A stretch of DNA of 64,000 nt from Gemmatimonadota bacterium. Its GTDB lineage: Bacteria > Gemmatimonadota > Gemmatimonadetes > Longimicrobiales > Gaopeijiaceae. Numbering within the stretch: position 1 is the stretch's first letter; each line of letters opens with the position of its first letter. The notes under the pieces are model-generated. The model saw only the letters and a program-made list of their open reading frames with translations, searched no databases and had not been told where the DNA came from. Positions 24,903 to 35,600 of the stretch are shown piece after piece. The translations under genes were made by a program, and so were the position numbers. The stretch is taken from the NCBI GenBank assembly GCA_022827345.1, contig JAJDTB010000065.1:1-64000 (forward strand), read 5' to 3'.

Positions 24903-27900
24903 GTGAAAAACGGGCTGATCGCATACTTCGCCGGGAATCCGGTCGCCGCGAACCTCCTTATGGTGTTCTTCATCGTCGGCGGCCTGATCGCGGGCTCCAA
25001 CCTCCCTGTCCAGAACTTTCCGGAGATCGACCTCCGCAGCGTCACAGTCACTGTCAGGTCGCCCGGTTCCTCGCCCAGGGAGGTTCGGGAGGACATCGTA
25101 CGGCGGCTCGAGGAAAACGTAGTCGGTCTGCCAGGGGTGGAGCGTGTCGTTGCAGCGGCCTATGAAGGGCTTGCCCGGGTCACGGTCGAACTGGCCACCT
25201 TTGCGGACGCCGCCGCCGTTCTGGACGACGTCAAGAATGCCGTGGACCGCATCGAGAATTTTCCGCCGGTTTCCGCGGAACAGCCCGAGATCGAATACAC
25301 TCGGGTAGAGATCGAGGTTCTGACGCTCTCCGTCTCGTCGGCATCGGCCAGCGAGAACGAATTGCGGCTGGCCGCCCAGGCGTTGCGGGAAGGGCTGCTC
25401 GAGCTGCCGTCCGTCTCCCAGGTGACGCTCCTCGGCACGCGGGATCGTGAGATTTCAATCGAGCTGAGCGAGGTGGAGCTGCGCCGCAACGGACTCTCCA
25501 TCAACCAGATTACGGATGCGATTCGGCGCGCCTCCCTGAATTTGACCTTTGGCGAACTGCGTACGGACGCCGGAGGCCTCGTGCTGCACACCGTCTCAAA
25601 GCGGCAGTTCGGCGAGGAGTTCGAGGACATTCCGGTAATCACGCGGCTCGATGGCTCGATTCTCACCGTGGGCGAGGTCGCGGAGATTCGTGACGGGTTC
25701 GTGGACGAAGACATCATCACCCGAGTTGATGGAGACCCCGCCATACTGGTTCGTGTCGACGCGGCCGGGCAGCAGTCGATCGTGACCATGGGCGAGGACA
25801 TCAGAAGCTGGCTTGCGAGCTACCAGCCTCCTCCGAACGTCGAGATCGGCATCTGGAGCGACCGGGCGGGCGATGCCGTCGACACGATATCGTCGATCGT
25901 CGGAAACGCAGTGGTGGGCACCATGCTGGTCCTGCTGTGCCTTGTCGTGTTCTTCGACCTGCGTGTGGCCACCTGGGTCACCCTGGGCATTCCCCTGTCC
26001 TTTCTGGGTTCCCTGATCTTCTTCGGAATGAGTGGCCTCACGCTCAATCTGGGGACGATCTTCGCCTTCTTCCTCATGGTGGGCATCGTCGTGGACGACG
26101 CGGTGGTCGTCGGCGACAGCATCGCGGCTGAACGAGAGGGCGGGAAGGAACCACTCGAGGCCGCGGTGGCGGGCGCACGCGCCATGGTGGGGCCCATCAC
26201 GATCGGCGCGGCAACCACAATGCTCGCCTTCATCCCGCTTCTCTTCATCACCCCCCCTCGACTCCAGATCGTCAACGTGTTTCCGTATGTGGCACTCTTT
26301 GTCCTGACGGTCTCGCTGATCGAGGCATTCTTCATATTGCCGGCCCACCTGTCCCATCCCGGGCGCTGGAGCCAGCCGCCGCTGTCGGACATTCAGCATC
26401 GGGCACACGTTCGCTTGCAGACGATTCGCGACATGGTCGTAGTGCCCGCGGTCTCCTGGTCGATTCGCCGCATCTGGTTTGCGCCCGTCCTGGGAACCGT
26501 GCTCGTCCTGTTCGCACTCCTGCTGCTCCGGGCCGACGTAGTGCGCATCGTCTACTTCGACGACGTGCTGAATGCCTCCGAGAACATTCAGGCCGATCTC
26601 ACGCTGCCCGTGGGCACGCCGTTCGAAGTGACGCTCGCGGCGGCCGAGCGATTCTCCGACGCGGCACTGGCGGTGAATGATCGGAGCGAGGGAACATCGG
26701 TCGACGCGGTCAGCATCATGGCCGGCAACGTCCTCGCGCGGCGAACAGCCGAAGCCGGTCCCAACAGGAGCCACCTAGCGTCCGTGATAGTCCATCTGAA
26801 TGAGCGGCCGATCCGGCGCATGTCGGTACTGGGGATCACACGTCTGTGGCGTGAGAACATCGGCGATGTGTCGTATCTGGAAAGCGTAGCCTACTACACT
26901 CAGCGCACGCAGTCGGAGCAGGGCGTGGCCTACGCCCTGAAGCACGACGACCTGGACAGCCTGCGAGCCGCCACGAACGAGCTGACCGCGTCGATGGCGT
27001 CCATGCCGGGGCTATACGGAATCTCCGACAATCTGGTGCTGGGCAAGCGTCAATTCGCAATCGAACTGACGCCCGCGGGCAAGGCGGCGGGGTTGACGCC
27101 CGCGGGGATAGGGGTACAGCTCCGTGCCAGTTTCCATGGGGCGGAGGTCCAGCGCATTCAGCGCGGCCACGATGAGATCAAGGTGATGGTGAGATACCCC
27201 AGGGAGCGGCGCCAAAGCATGCGCGACCTTGAGAGCGAACGGATCCATCGGCCCGGCACCGGGGAGAATGGCGCCGGCCAGCCCTCCTCGGCTTCCGGAG
27301 GGGAGGTCCCTCTCTCAACGGTGGCCGATCTGAGCGAGCGGCGCGACCTGTCTGCACTGGTCAGCATCGACGGCCAGCAGACCGCCCTCGTGAGCGCCGA
27401 AGCCGACCCTGCACTGCTGACGCCCCTTCAGGCCAGGCGCGAGATAAACGAGAGCTTCGTTCCGCAGCTGCTCGAGAGATACCGGAATCTCCGAATCGAA
27501 CCCCACGGCAGCGCCCGCACGGAGGGCAACCTCCTTGGGACCCTGGCCGTGCTGATTCCCCTGCTGCTCATCGCGATGTATGTCCTGATCGCTGCCTTCC
27601 TCCGCAGCTACTGGAAGCCCGTGATCGCCGTAGCCGGTATTCCGATCGCGTTTTCGGGAGCGGTCGTGAGTCACTGGATCCTGGGATGGGACTTCAGCGC
27701 CATGTCGCTGTTCGGGGTGATCGGAGTCGCGGGCGTAATCGTAAACGACGCGCTCGTGCTGATGGATCGCTACAACGTGCTGCGTCGAGAGAGCAGCATG
27801 ATCCCGGCGATCGCCGCCGCATCCGCCGCAACCCGCCATCGTTTCCGGGCCGTGTTCCTGACCAGCCTGACGACGATCCTGGCGCTCGCACCGCTGCTCT

Positions 27901-28034
27901 ACGTGCGGACCGAGGAACTGATGATTCTCGTGCCATTCGTTGTGAGCATGCTCGGCGGATTGATATTCTCCGGCTTCTTCATACTCTGCCTGCTGCCGTC
28001 GCTGGTAATGGTTGCGGAGGCCAGGTCGGAATAG
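24903..28034 (+). CDS. RND-type efflux permease (HAE1/AcrB superfamily)
   Basis: 1043 residues, GTG start chosen because the N-terminal cytoplasmic helix and TM1 (NGLIAYFAGNPVAANLLMVF) follow directly. It has the usual twofold organisation: TM1, a large periplasmic loop, TM2-7, TM8, a second loop and TM9-12. The proton-relay Asp pair lies in TM4 (GIVVDDAVVVGDSIAAE); the second half has GVAGVIVNDALVLMDRYN. Porter-domain segments such as VRSPGSSPREVREDIVRRLE are typical. It exports hydrophobic compounds or lipids by proton antiport. It forms a two-gene operon with the adaptor and faces the TonB receptor gene divergently. Confidence 0.93.
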   Translation: MKNGLIAYFAGNPVAANLLMVFFIVGGLIAGSNLPVQNFPEIDLRSVTVTVRSPGSSPREVREDIVRRLEENVVGLPGVERVVAAAYEGLARVTVELATFADAAAVLDDVKNAVDRIENFPPVSAEQPEIEYTRVEIEVLTLSVSSASASENELRLAAQALREGLLELPSVSQVTLLGTRDREISIELSEVELRRNGLSINQITDAIRRASLNLTFGELRTDAGGLVLHTVSKRQFGEEFEDIPVITRLDGSILTVGEVAEIRDGFVDEDIITRVDGDPAILVRVDAAGQQSIVTMGEDIRSWLASYQPPPNVEIGIWSDRAGDAVDTISSIVGNAVVGTMLVLLCLVVFFDLRVATWVTLGIPLSFLGSLIFFGMSGLTLNLGTIFAFFLMVGIVVDDAVVVGDSIAAEREGGKEPLEAAVAGARAMVGPITIGAATTMLAFIPLLFITPPRLQIVNVFPYVALFVLTVSLIEAFFILPAHLSHPGRWSQPPLSDIQHRAHVRLQTIRDMVVVPAVSWSIRRIWFAPVLGTVLVLFALLLLRADVVRIVYFDDVLNASENIQADLTLPVGTPFEVTLAAAERFSDAALAVNDRSEGTSVDAVSIMAGNVLARRTAEAGPNRSHLASVIVHLNERPIRRMSVLGITRLWRENIGDVSYLESVAYYTQRTQSEQGVAYALKHDDLDSLRAATNELTASMASMPGLYGISDNLVLGKRQFAIELTPAGKAAGLTPAGIGVQLRASFHGAEVQRIQRGHDEIKVMVRYPRERRQSMRDLESERIHRPGTGENGAGQPSSASGGEVPLSTVADLSERRDLSALVSIDGQQTALVSAEADPALLTPLQARREINESFVPQLLERYRNLRIEPHGSARTEGNLLGTLAVLIPLLLIAMYVLIAAFLRSYWKPVIAVAGIPIAFSGAVVSHWILGWDFSAMSLFGVIGVAGVIVNDALVLMDRYNVLRRESSMIPAIAAASAATRHRFRAVFLTSLTTILALAPLLYVRTEELMILVPFVVSMLGGLIFSGFFILCLLPSLVMVAEARSE

Positions 28035-28081
28035 GGGGACCCGTTCGGCGCGGTCCGATCCCGTGCAACTCACATCAGCTT

Positions 28082-29683
28082 TCAGCGCCGGATCACCTCC
28101 CCCGGCAGCGCCGGCGCGTGCACCGGATCCCGCCTCACCCGGGTCGCCTGCTCGAACGCGTAGCCGAGCGCCAGCAGCCGACCCTCGCTGAACTCGCGCC
28201 CCAGGAACGAGATGCCCACCGGCAGCCGGTCGCCGGTGAAGCCCGCCGGGACGATCATGTCGGGGAGGCCGCTCAGGTTGGCCAGGTTGGTGGCGGAGGG
28301 CGACGGGGTGGCCGCCGACGAGCCGCGGTAGACCCCCGCGGGGCCGGGCCGCGTCGGCGAGGTGGGGTAGACGATGGCGTCCAGGTTGTCGGCGTCCATC
28401 GCTCCCACGAGGATGTCGCGCACCAGCGGCAGGCCGTGGTCGCGCATCGCGCTGTATTCGTAGTCGTCGAGCGATCCGCCGGCCAGCTCATCGTGGAAGA
28501 AGTTCCAGCGCGTGGGGTTGGGGACGCCGCCGTCGGGCAACGGAGCCAGGATCTTCTTCGCGCGCTCGACCATCTCCTCCAGCGTGCGGGGGTATCCGGG
28601 CGACAGCGTGGCCAGGTACGCCTCCATCTGCACGGGGAACTCGCGAAAGCGGATCGTCTGGTAGTACTCCGCCTTCGCCGCGAGCAGCCAGGGCGGGTAG
28701 CGCACGTCGACCACCGTCGCGCCGGCCTCGCGCATGGCGTCCAGCCCCGCCTCGATGATCCAGTCGACCTCGGTGTCGTAGCCGAGGAAGTCGCGCGCGA
28801 TGCCGATGCGGGCCCCGTCGAGCGCCCCCGGATCCAGATGCGCGGTGTAGTCGCTTTCGTAGCGCCCTTCGCTGGCCAGGGTCGCCTCGTCGGCCGGGTC
28901 GACGCCCACCATCACGTTCATCATCGCGGCGATGTCGTAGACGTGGCGGGCCATCGGGCCTGCCGTATCGAATGACAGCGCGAGCGGCACGATCCCGTCA
29001 CGGCTCAGCAGCCCGAGCGTCGGCTTCAGCCCGGCGATGCCGTTGGCGGTGGAAGGGCCGCGCACGGATCCACCGGTGTCGGTGCCGATCCCCAGCTGCC
29101 CGTATGAAGCGGCGATGGCCACCCCCGTGCCGCCGGAAGACCCCGACGGGTTGCGCGTCAGGTCGTGCGGATTGCGCATGGGCCCGTCGATCGAGCTCAT
29201 CTGCACCCCCGAAGCGAGCTCGCTCATGTTGGCCTTGGCCAGGATGATCGCCCCCGCGTCGCGCAGCCGCCGCACGATGAATGCGTCGTCGGGCGGGATC
29301 GAGCCCTTGAGCAGGATCGAGCCGGCCGTGGTCGGCATGTCGTCCGTGTCGACGTTGTCCTTCAGGATGACGGGGATCCCGTGCAGGATCGACCGCGGTC
29401 CCCGCGTCCGCCGCTCCTCGTCGAGCTCCCGCGCGCGGGCCGGCGCCTGGGGGTTGATGGTCAGGATCGCGTTGAGGCCTGGCCCCTGGTCGTCGAATGC
29501 CTCGATGCGGGCCAGGTACAGCTCGACGAGCCGCTCCGAGGTGAGCGTGCCGGCCTCGAAGGCCGCGTTGATGTCGGCGATGGTGGCGCCGGAAAGGGGG
29601 ATGTCCTGCGCGGCGGAGGCTGAGGGGACGGAGGAGAGGGCGACCGAGAGCGCGAGGGCGGCGCGGATGGTGCGTGGGGTCAT
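28082..29683 (-). CDS. secreted amidase-signature family hydrolase (1)
   Basis: 533 residues. The Sec signal ends SVPSASAAQ. The amidase-signature Ser-cisSer-Lys triad is complete: Lys in GIPVILKDNVDT, cis-Ser in NPSGSSGGTGVA and the nucleophile Ser in GIGTDTGGSVRGP. It hydrolyses an amide bond in the periplasm or outside the cell; the natural substrate is unknown. The ATG at 29683 is chosen because the signal peptide begins there, although the frame is open upstream. A second secreted amidase lies at 37549-39120. Confidence 0.92.
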   Translation of the reverse strand: MTPRTIRAALALSVALSSVPSASAAQDIPLSGATIADINAAFEAGTLTSERLVELYLARIEAFDDQGPGLNAILTINPQAPARARELDEERRTRGPRSILHGIPVILKDNVDTDDMPTTAGSILLKGSIPPDDAFIVRRLRDAGAIILAKANMSELASGVQMSSIDGPMRNPHDLTRNPSGSSGGTGVAIAASYGQLGIGTDTGGSVRGPSTANGIAGLKPTLGLLSRDGIVPLALSFDTAGPMARHVYDIAAMMNVMVGVDPADEATLASEGRYESDYTAHLDPGALDGARIGIARDFLGYDTEVDWIIEAGLDAMREAGATVVDVRYPPWLLAAKAEYYQTIRFREFPVQMEAYLATLSPGYPRTLEEMVERAKKILAPLPDGGVPNPTRWNFFHDELAGGSLDDYEYSAMRDHGLPLVRDILVGAMDADNLDAIVYPTSPTRPGPAGVYRGSSAATPSPSATNLANLSGLPDMIVPAGFTGDRLPVGISFLGREFSEGRLLALGYAFEQATRVRRDPVHAPALPGEVIRR

Positions 29684-29822
29684 GGGAGTGCGGCTCCGGT
29701 GGGAAGGGTCGGGGGGGCGGGTGCCGCCAAGTTGGCGCGCGCGCGGGGGCCCTTGCAATGCGGCGCGCCGGCCCGGGCATCGCGGCGTGTGGGCGCGCCC
29801 GATCCGGACCGGACGCGGCCCG

Positions 29823-30764
29823 TCAGCGGACCAGCGCGAGCAGGCTGCGGGGGTCGACGCTGGTGGTGCCGTAGCGGACCACCCAGCGGAGGTGCGGGCC
29901 GGTCACGCGTCCCGTCGCGCCGACACGGCCGATGGGGGTGCCGGCCGTGACGGTGTCGCCGGCCTCGACCAGCTGCTCGCTGAGGTGGAAGTAGCCGCTC
30001 ACCACACCGCCGCCGTGGTTCAGGTAGACAAGGTTGCCGGCGTACACGAAGCCGTCGACGAGCGCGACCACGCCATCGGCGGCCGCGACGACGGTATCGC
30101 CCATGAATCCCTGAAGGTCCAGCCCCATGTGGCGGCTCGAGATCTGACCGTTGAACTCGCGGCCGGTGCCGAACTCGCTGGTCACCCGGTAGGGGCGCGG
30201 CATGACCATCGTGGGCGACCAGAGACGCGGGGTGGCGAGAGCGTCGCGGGCTACCTGGGCGGCCTTTTCGCGGTCGCGTGCCAGCCGCGCCTGGTCCTCT
30301 TCATTCGGGGGCGAGCCGAAGCGGGGCGCGACGGTGAGGCGCTCGTGTTCGTATGTGCCGGCCACGATCGGAATACGGAGCGAGTCGGTCTGGGTGCGGC
30401 CGTCGGGGTAGGTGGCCCGGACCCAGGCGTCGACCGAGTCGGTGGCGTTGATCGGCACGGGGGCGAAGCTCTCCAGCGCCGACTCGGCGGCGTGGAAGTG
30501 GAGGGTTTCGCCGCCGGCCTCGCCCGTGGCCGAGACGGCGCCCGAATCAGGCGGCGCGGCGACGCGGATCAGGAAGAGGTGGCCCTGGGTGGGCTCCGTG
30601 GGCGTCCAGGTGACTTCGAGGGGCGGGAGCGGGGGTGGGGGTGGATCGTAGATGAGGGCGAAGGCGGCCGCCGCCACGAGGATGACGGCGGCCGCGACGG
30701 CCAGGGCGGTTCGGGCGGGGTGGCGGCGGGGCTTGGCGCGGGCTGCGGCGTTTTGTTCGGTCAT
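29823..30764 (-). CDS. M23-family peptidase-like protein with altered zinc site
   Basis: 313 residues. A single N-terminal membrane anchor (ALAVAAAVILVAAAAFALIY), a Pro-rich linker, an Ig-like beta domain (~50-140), then a LytM/M23 domain: SRHMGLDLQGFMGDTVVAAA with the first His and Asp ligands, LVYLNHGGGVVSGYFHLSEQ, and GRVTGPHLRWVVRYG. In canonical M23 enzymes the last motif is HxH; here the second His, the third zinc ligand, is Arg. The protein may therefore be a catalytically inactive peptidoglycan-binding factor of the EnvC/NlpD type (inference). No clear RBS. Confidence 0.8.
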   Translation of the reverse strand: MTEQNAAARAKPRRHPARTALAVAAAVILVAAAAFALIYDPPPPPLPPLEVTWTPTEPTQGHLFLIRVAAPPDSGAVSATGEAGGETLHFHAAESALESFAPVPINATDSVDAWVRATYPDGRTQTDSLRIPIVAGTYEHERLTVAPRFGSPPNEEDQARLARDREKAAQVARDALATPRLWSPTMVMPRPYRVTSEFGTGREFNGQISSRHMGLDLQGFMGDTVVAAADGVVALVDGFVYAGNLVYLNHGGGVVSGYFHLSEQLVEAGDTVTAGTPIGRVGATGRVTGPHLRWVVRYGTTSVDPRSLLALVR

Positions 30765-30844
30765 GAGTTATTGGCGGTTCCTGTGGCGCGTCGGCCGACT
30801 GAGGCAAGCGTCGGAAGTATGCTGCACCAAGGTGCGTCGGCGCG

Positions 30845-30863
30845 CGCCGGTCAACAACCGGCG
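30845..30863. other. 19-bp perfect hairpin
   Basis: CGCCGGT-CAACA-ACCGGCG in the spacer between the divergent M23 and beta-propeller genes, immediately before repeat copy A. Its role is unknown; no U-tract. Confidence 0.4.
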
Positions 30864-30870
30864 ACAGTCC

Positions 30871-30911
30871 CGCGGAAACGACCAGGGACATGCTGATGTC
30901 CGGATGGGACA
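30871..30911 (+). repeat. imperfect 40-bp direct repeat, copy A
   Basis: This copy and the one at 32493-32533 share CGACCAGGGACA and CGGATGGGACA with about 34 of 40 positions identical, in the same orientation. The two copies bracket a 1.66-kb segment holding only the 31032-32276 propeller gene. This copy lies about 120 bp before that gene's start. Confidence 0.6.
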
Positions 30912-31031
30912 GCTGCCCGTGTCGGGTAAGCGCATTCGCCGCCAGGACGTATGGCAACTGTGTATCGGACGCAGAGTGTCTATCCAGGCAACTGGAGAAC
31001 ACCTGCTGGACAGCGAAAACAGGGGTACACC

Positions 31032-32276
31032 GTGACTCGATCGACCTTCAGGATCCATCCTTCACAGTGCGCCCTGGCGGCGCTGACAACCATACTGGCG
31101 TTGGGCACCCCTCTTCTGGCCGCCCAGGAAGTCATCGAGCTTCCCGCTGAAGACCAGCTGCTGGACGCGGAGTTCGAAGAGGTGTATCGGGTGGGGTCGT
31201 TCGAGGGTGACGAATGGGAGACCTTCGGCATCATCGGCGCGGTGGCATTCGACGCATCGGGCAATCTCTTCGTGCTGGACTCGCAAGCCGGACGGATCGT
31301 GGTCGTGGGCACCGACGGAGGGTTCCTGCGCGAGTTCGGAGGTGTTGGCGACGGGCCGGGTGAATTCGGTGGAGACAACGGTTCCGGGATCAGACTCGTG
31401 GTCCTGCCCAGCGGGGCAGTTGCGGGCTATGACCCCGACCACCGGCACTTCTCGGTTTTCGGTACCGGCGGCGAGTTCGAACGCACGGTGAGAATGCCCG
31501 GCGGATTGCTGTACATGCTCCCCCCTTTGCAGGCCGAGCCTGGCGGCGAATCCGTTATCGCGACAGCAAGAGTGTTCGCCATCGACATCAACGCCCTGCG
31601 CAATCGCGAAGAACCCGACGAGCCCACTTTCCGACCGATCCTGCGCTTCGGCCTGAGCGGTGAAGATGTCGTCGAGGATACCGTGGCCCGAGCATGGGAG
31701 TCGCCAAGCGATGCCAGCGGGTTTGCACCCCCGCTCGTAGTCGGTGCGCTCCCGGACGGCGGTGTCGCCTACGTGGACTCGTCAGCCTACGCGATCAAGG
31801 TCATGTCGCCCGAGGGCAACCTGGTGCGCGTGCTCACACGGCCAATTCAGCCCGAACCCGTGACCGACCGGATCAGGGAAGCGGAGATCGAGCGACAACT
31901 GGAGGAACTCGATGGGAGCAACGAGTTGGGGGCGGACCGGGCGGGTGGGCAACGTGGCGCCATGATGGCCCAGATGGCTGCATTCAGGCGCAGCGGCATC
32001 CAGTCGATGACATTCCACGACGTTGTGCCGGTCATGAGTGCCCTCAAGACCGGCTGGGGAGGGACGATCTGGGCACGTCGTCGCGGCGAAGGGGTGGTCC
32101 GCGAGGGCCCGATTGACCTGCTCACTCCGGATGGCCGCTACCTTGGCACCTTCGCGGCGGAAGCCACCGCGATGCCCTCCGCCTTTGGCCCCGACGGCCT
32201 GGTCGCCTTCGTCGAGCGCGACGAACTGGATGTTCCGACCGTGGTGGTTCGGCGCCTGCCGTCCGAGCTCAGGTAG
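31032..32276 (+). CDS. secreted six-bladed beta-propeller protein
   Basis: 414 residues, GTG start placed so that the signal peptide ([20 protein letters not shown]) follows directly; an in-frame ATG 81 bases upstream is less likely. The body has NHL-like blades typical of the 6-bladed beta-propeller proteins common in Gemmatimonadota and Bacteroidota: [51 protein letters not shown] and [21 protein letters not shown] helical insertion ([15 protein letters not shown] ... [12 protein letters not shown]) interrupts the propeller at ~310-350. The function is unknown. It is bracketed by the 40-bp direct repeats. Confidence 0.78.
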   Translation: MTRSTFRIHPSQCALAALTTILALGTPLLAAQEVIELPAEDQLLDAEFEEVYRVGSFEGDEWETFGIIGAVAFDASGNLFVLDSQAGRIVVVGTDGGFLREFGGVGDGPGEFGGDNGSGIRLVVLPSGAVAGYDPDHRHFSVFGTGGEFERTVRMPGGLLYMLPPLQAEPGGESVIATARVFAIDINALRNREEPDEPTFRPILRFGLSGEDVVEDTVARAWESPSDASGFAPPLVVGALPDGGVAYVDSSAYAIKVMSPEGNLVRVLTRPIQPEPVTDRIREAEIERQLEELDGSNELGADRAGGQRGAMMAQMAAFRRSGIQSMTFHDVVPVMSALKTGWGGTIWARRRGEGVVREGPIDLLTPDGRYLGTFAAEATAMPSAFGPDGLVAFVERDELDVPTVVVRRLPSELR

Positions 32277-32304
32277 GACGCTACCAGACCCGCCGCACCC
32301 CGAT

Positions 32305-32489
32305 TCAGTCCTCCCAAGCCGTGAGATCGGACTCCGGCAGAGGATCGAAGAAGCTGTCGTCCACGGTCAGCCGACCCTTGAGCGCTCCGAATCGGCGGAC
32401 AGGACGGCTGTCCTGGTGCGCGACGAGACGCGCGACCGGCTTCCCGCTTCGGGCGATCACGATTTCCTCGCCCGCTTCCACCGGAGTGG
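32305..32489 (-). pseudogene. C-terminal fragment of a Phd/YefM-family antitoxin
   Basis: A frame without a start, ending at the TGA 32305-32307, reads TPVEAGEEIVIARSGKPVAR, then RRFGALKGRL and DDSFFDPLPESDL. This is the C-terminal two-thirds of a prevent-host-death antitoxin. The N-terminal DNA-binding part is missing: homology stops at about 32489, exactly where repeat copy B begins. No partner PIN toxin is adjacent. It is interpreted as an antitoxin broken by insertion or recombination at the repeat. Confidence 0.72.
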
Positions 32490-32492
32490 TTC

Positions 32493-32533
32493 CGCAGAAA
32501 CGACCAGGGACAAGTCGATGTTCGGATGGGACA
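32493..32533 (+). repeat. imperfect 40-bp direct repeat, copy B
   Basis: Second copy of the repeat at 30871-30911, about 34 of 40 bases identical and in direct orientation. It abuts the point where the Phd antitoxin reading frame is cut, and lies about 90 bp before the VPS10-like gene start. Confidence 0.6.
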
Positions 32534-32620
32534 CCGGGTTGTCTCCCATATGGTCACATCCCCCCCGATGCCGTAGACTCACTGCGCACCGCTACGATCA
32601 TCACCCCATCAGGAACCACA

Positions 32621-35600
32621 ATGCACGACCATCGCTTGCCCACCTCCCCACGCGGCACGACTGCGCGCGCTCCCTTCGCGGCCCTGCTCGCCACGACCCT
32701 GCTCGCGTCCCTCGCGGCCCCCGCCACCCTCCCCGCCCAGCAGCGCGGCGGCGGCGAGGGCGGCGACGAGGACGCCCCCGCCGAGCTCAACGCCGGCCTC
32801 CTGTCCTCCTTCCGCTGGCGGAGCATCGGCCCGGCGACCGCCTCGGGACGCATCGCCGACATCGCCGTCGATCCCACCGACCGCAGCACCTGGTACGTCG
32901 CGGCCTCGTCCGGGAACGTCTGGAAGACCACCAACGCGGGCACCACCTGGACGCCGATCTTCGACAACTACGGCTCGTATTCGATCGGCGCGATCGCGCT
33001 CGACCCGAGCGACCACCTCACCCTCTGGGTCGGCACCGGCGAGAACAACGGCCAGCGCTCGACGGGATACGGCGACGGTGTCTACAAGTCGGTCGACGGC
33101 GGACGCTCGTTCACGAACATGGGGCTGGAGACGTCCCGGCACATCGGCATGATCGCCATCCACCCGGACGACTCGCGCACGGTCTTCGTCGCGGCGCAGG
33201 GCCCGCTCTGGGCGGCTGGCGGCGAGCGCGGCCTCTACCGCACCACCGACGGCGGCGAGACCTGGGAGCTGGTCCTCGAGATCGACGAGCACACCGGCGT
33301 CAACGAGGTCTACTTCGACCGGCGCAACCCGGACGTCATGTACGCCTCGTCGTGGCAGCGGCGCCGACACCAGTGGACGATGATCGACGGCGGGCCGGGC
33401 TCGGGCATCCACAAGTCCACCGACGGCGGAAACACCTGGCGCGCGATCAACCGCGGGCTGCCCTCGGGCGACAAGGGGCGGATCGGGATGGCGATCTCGC
33501 CGATCGACCCCGACGTGCTCTACGCGATCGTCGAGGCGTCCGGCAACAACGGCGGCACCTTCCGCAGCGAGAACATGGGCGAGAACTGGAGCCGCACGTC
33601 GCGCTACCAGTCGGGCGCGGCAATGTACTACCACGAGCTCTACGCCGACCCGCACCGCTTCGACCGCATCTATTCGCTCGACACCTTCGTGCAGATGTCC
33701 GACGACGGCGGCCAGACCTGGGGCCGGCTGCCCACGCAGGGCGTGCACGTGGACCATCACGCGCTGGCCTTCGACCCGGACGACCCCGAGCACCTGATCC
33801 TCGGCAACGACGGCGGCCTCTACGAGACGCATGACTTCGGCGAGAGCTGGCACTTCTTCCCCAACCTGCCGCTGACCCAGTTCTACAAGGTCGCGACCTC
33901 GAACGACGAGCCGTTCTACTACGTCTACGGCGGCACGCAGGACAACAACACGCTCGGCGGACCGTCGCAGACATTGGGCGGCGGCATACGCAATTCGGAC
34001 TGGTACGTAACCCTCGGCGGCGACGGATTCGACCCGGTGGTCGATCCCGAGAACCCCGACATCATCATCTCGCAGCTGCAGTACGGGGTGATTTCGCGCT
34101 TCGACCGGGGCAGCAAGGAGCGCCTCGACATCCAGCCGCAGCCCGACCCCGACGGCCCGCCGCTCCGCTGGTACTGGGACGCCGGGCTGCACATGTCGCC
34201 GCACGACAACAACCGCATCTACTTCGGCGCGCAGATCCTCTTCCAGAGCGACGACCAGGGGACCAGCTGGCGCGCGATTTCGGGCGACCTGTCGCGCAAC
34301 ATCGACCGCAACCAGCTCGAGGTGATGGGGCGCGTGTGGAGCGTCGACGCGGTCGCCAAGAACCGCTCGACCTCGGCGTTCGGGCACATCGTGGCGGTCT
34401 CGGAGTCGCCGCTGGCCGAGGGGCTGATCTACGTGGGCACCGACGACGGGCTGGTGCAGGTAACCGAGGACGGAGGCGACACCTGGCGCGCCGTCGAGAG
34501 CCTGCCGGGCGTGCCGGACACGAGCTTCGTGCACGACGTCGAGGCCTCGCTGCACAACCCCGACGAGGTCTTCGTCGTGGTCAACAACTTCAAGCGCAAC
34601 GACTTCCGCCCGTACGTGCTCAAGTCCACGAACCGCGGCGTGGACTGGCAGATGATCACCGGCGGCCTGCCCGACAACAGCCCGAGCTTCTCGATCGTGC
34701 AGGACCACGTCGAGCCGGGGCTACTCTTCCTGGGGGCCGAGTTCGGGGCCTTCGTGTCGGTCGACGGCGGCGAGTCGTGGATGGACTTCGACGCCGGCCT
34801 GCCGACGATCCCCGTGCGTGAGCTCGAGATCCAGAAGCGCGAGGGCGACCTGGTGGCCGCCACCTTCGGCCGCAGCTTCTACGTGGTCGACGACTACACT
34901 CCGCTCCGCGAGCTGGCCCGCGCGTCCGACGAGATCCTCGCCGGCGGCGGTCACATCTTCGAGGTGGCCGATGGGGACATGTTCGTGCCCTGGAACCCCG
35001 GCGGCGCGAACGGCAGCGACTTCTACACCGCCGACAATCCGCCGCTGGGCGTGACCTTCACGTACTGGGTTGGCGAGACGCTGAGGACCCGTGAGGCGGA
35101 GAGGAGGGCGGCCGAGCGACGAGCGCAGCGTGCGGGCGAAGACACGCCGTATCCCACATGGGACGAGCTGGAGGCAGAGGATCGCGAAGAGGCGCCGCGG
35201 GTCTTTCTCACCGTCCGCGACGACGCGGGCAACGTGGTCAACGTCGTGAATGGCTCGACCGGCCGGGGCGTTCACCGCGCCGTGTGGAACTACCGCTACC
35301 CGGGCTACAACCCGGTGACGGGGGGCGGCGGTGGCGGCGGCGGCTTCGGTGGATTCGGCGGCGGGGGCGGCAACGGCCCGATGGCGCTGCCGGGCGACTA
35401 CACCGTGTCGCTGGCGCAGCGCGTCGACGGCGAGGTGACGGAGCTGGCCGGGCCGACCCCGTTCACGATCGCGCCGCTCAACCAGCCCGCGATCCCGCAG
35501 CAGGACCGGGCGCGGATTCTCGCGTTCCAACGGGAGACGGGCGAGTTGCTCCGTGCTGTGACCGGCAGCCAGCGGGTGGCTGCGGAGGCCGCGCAGCGGA

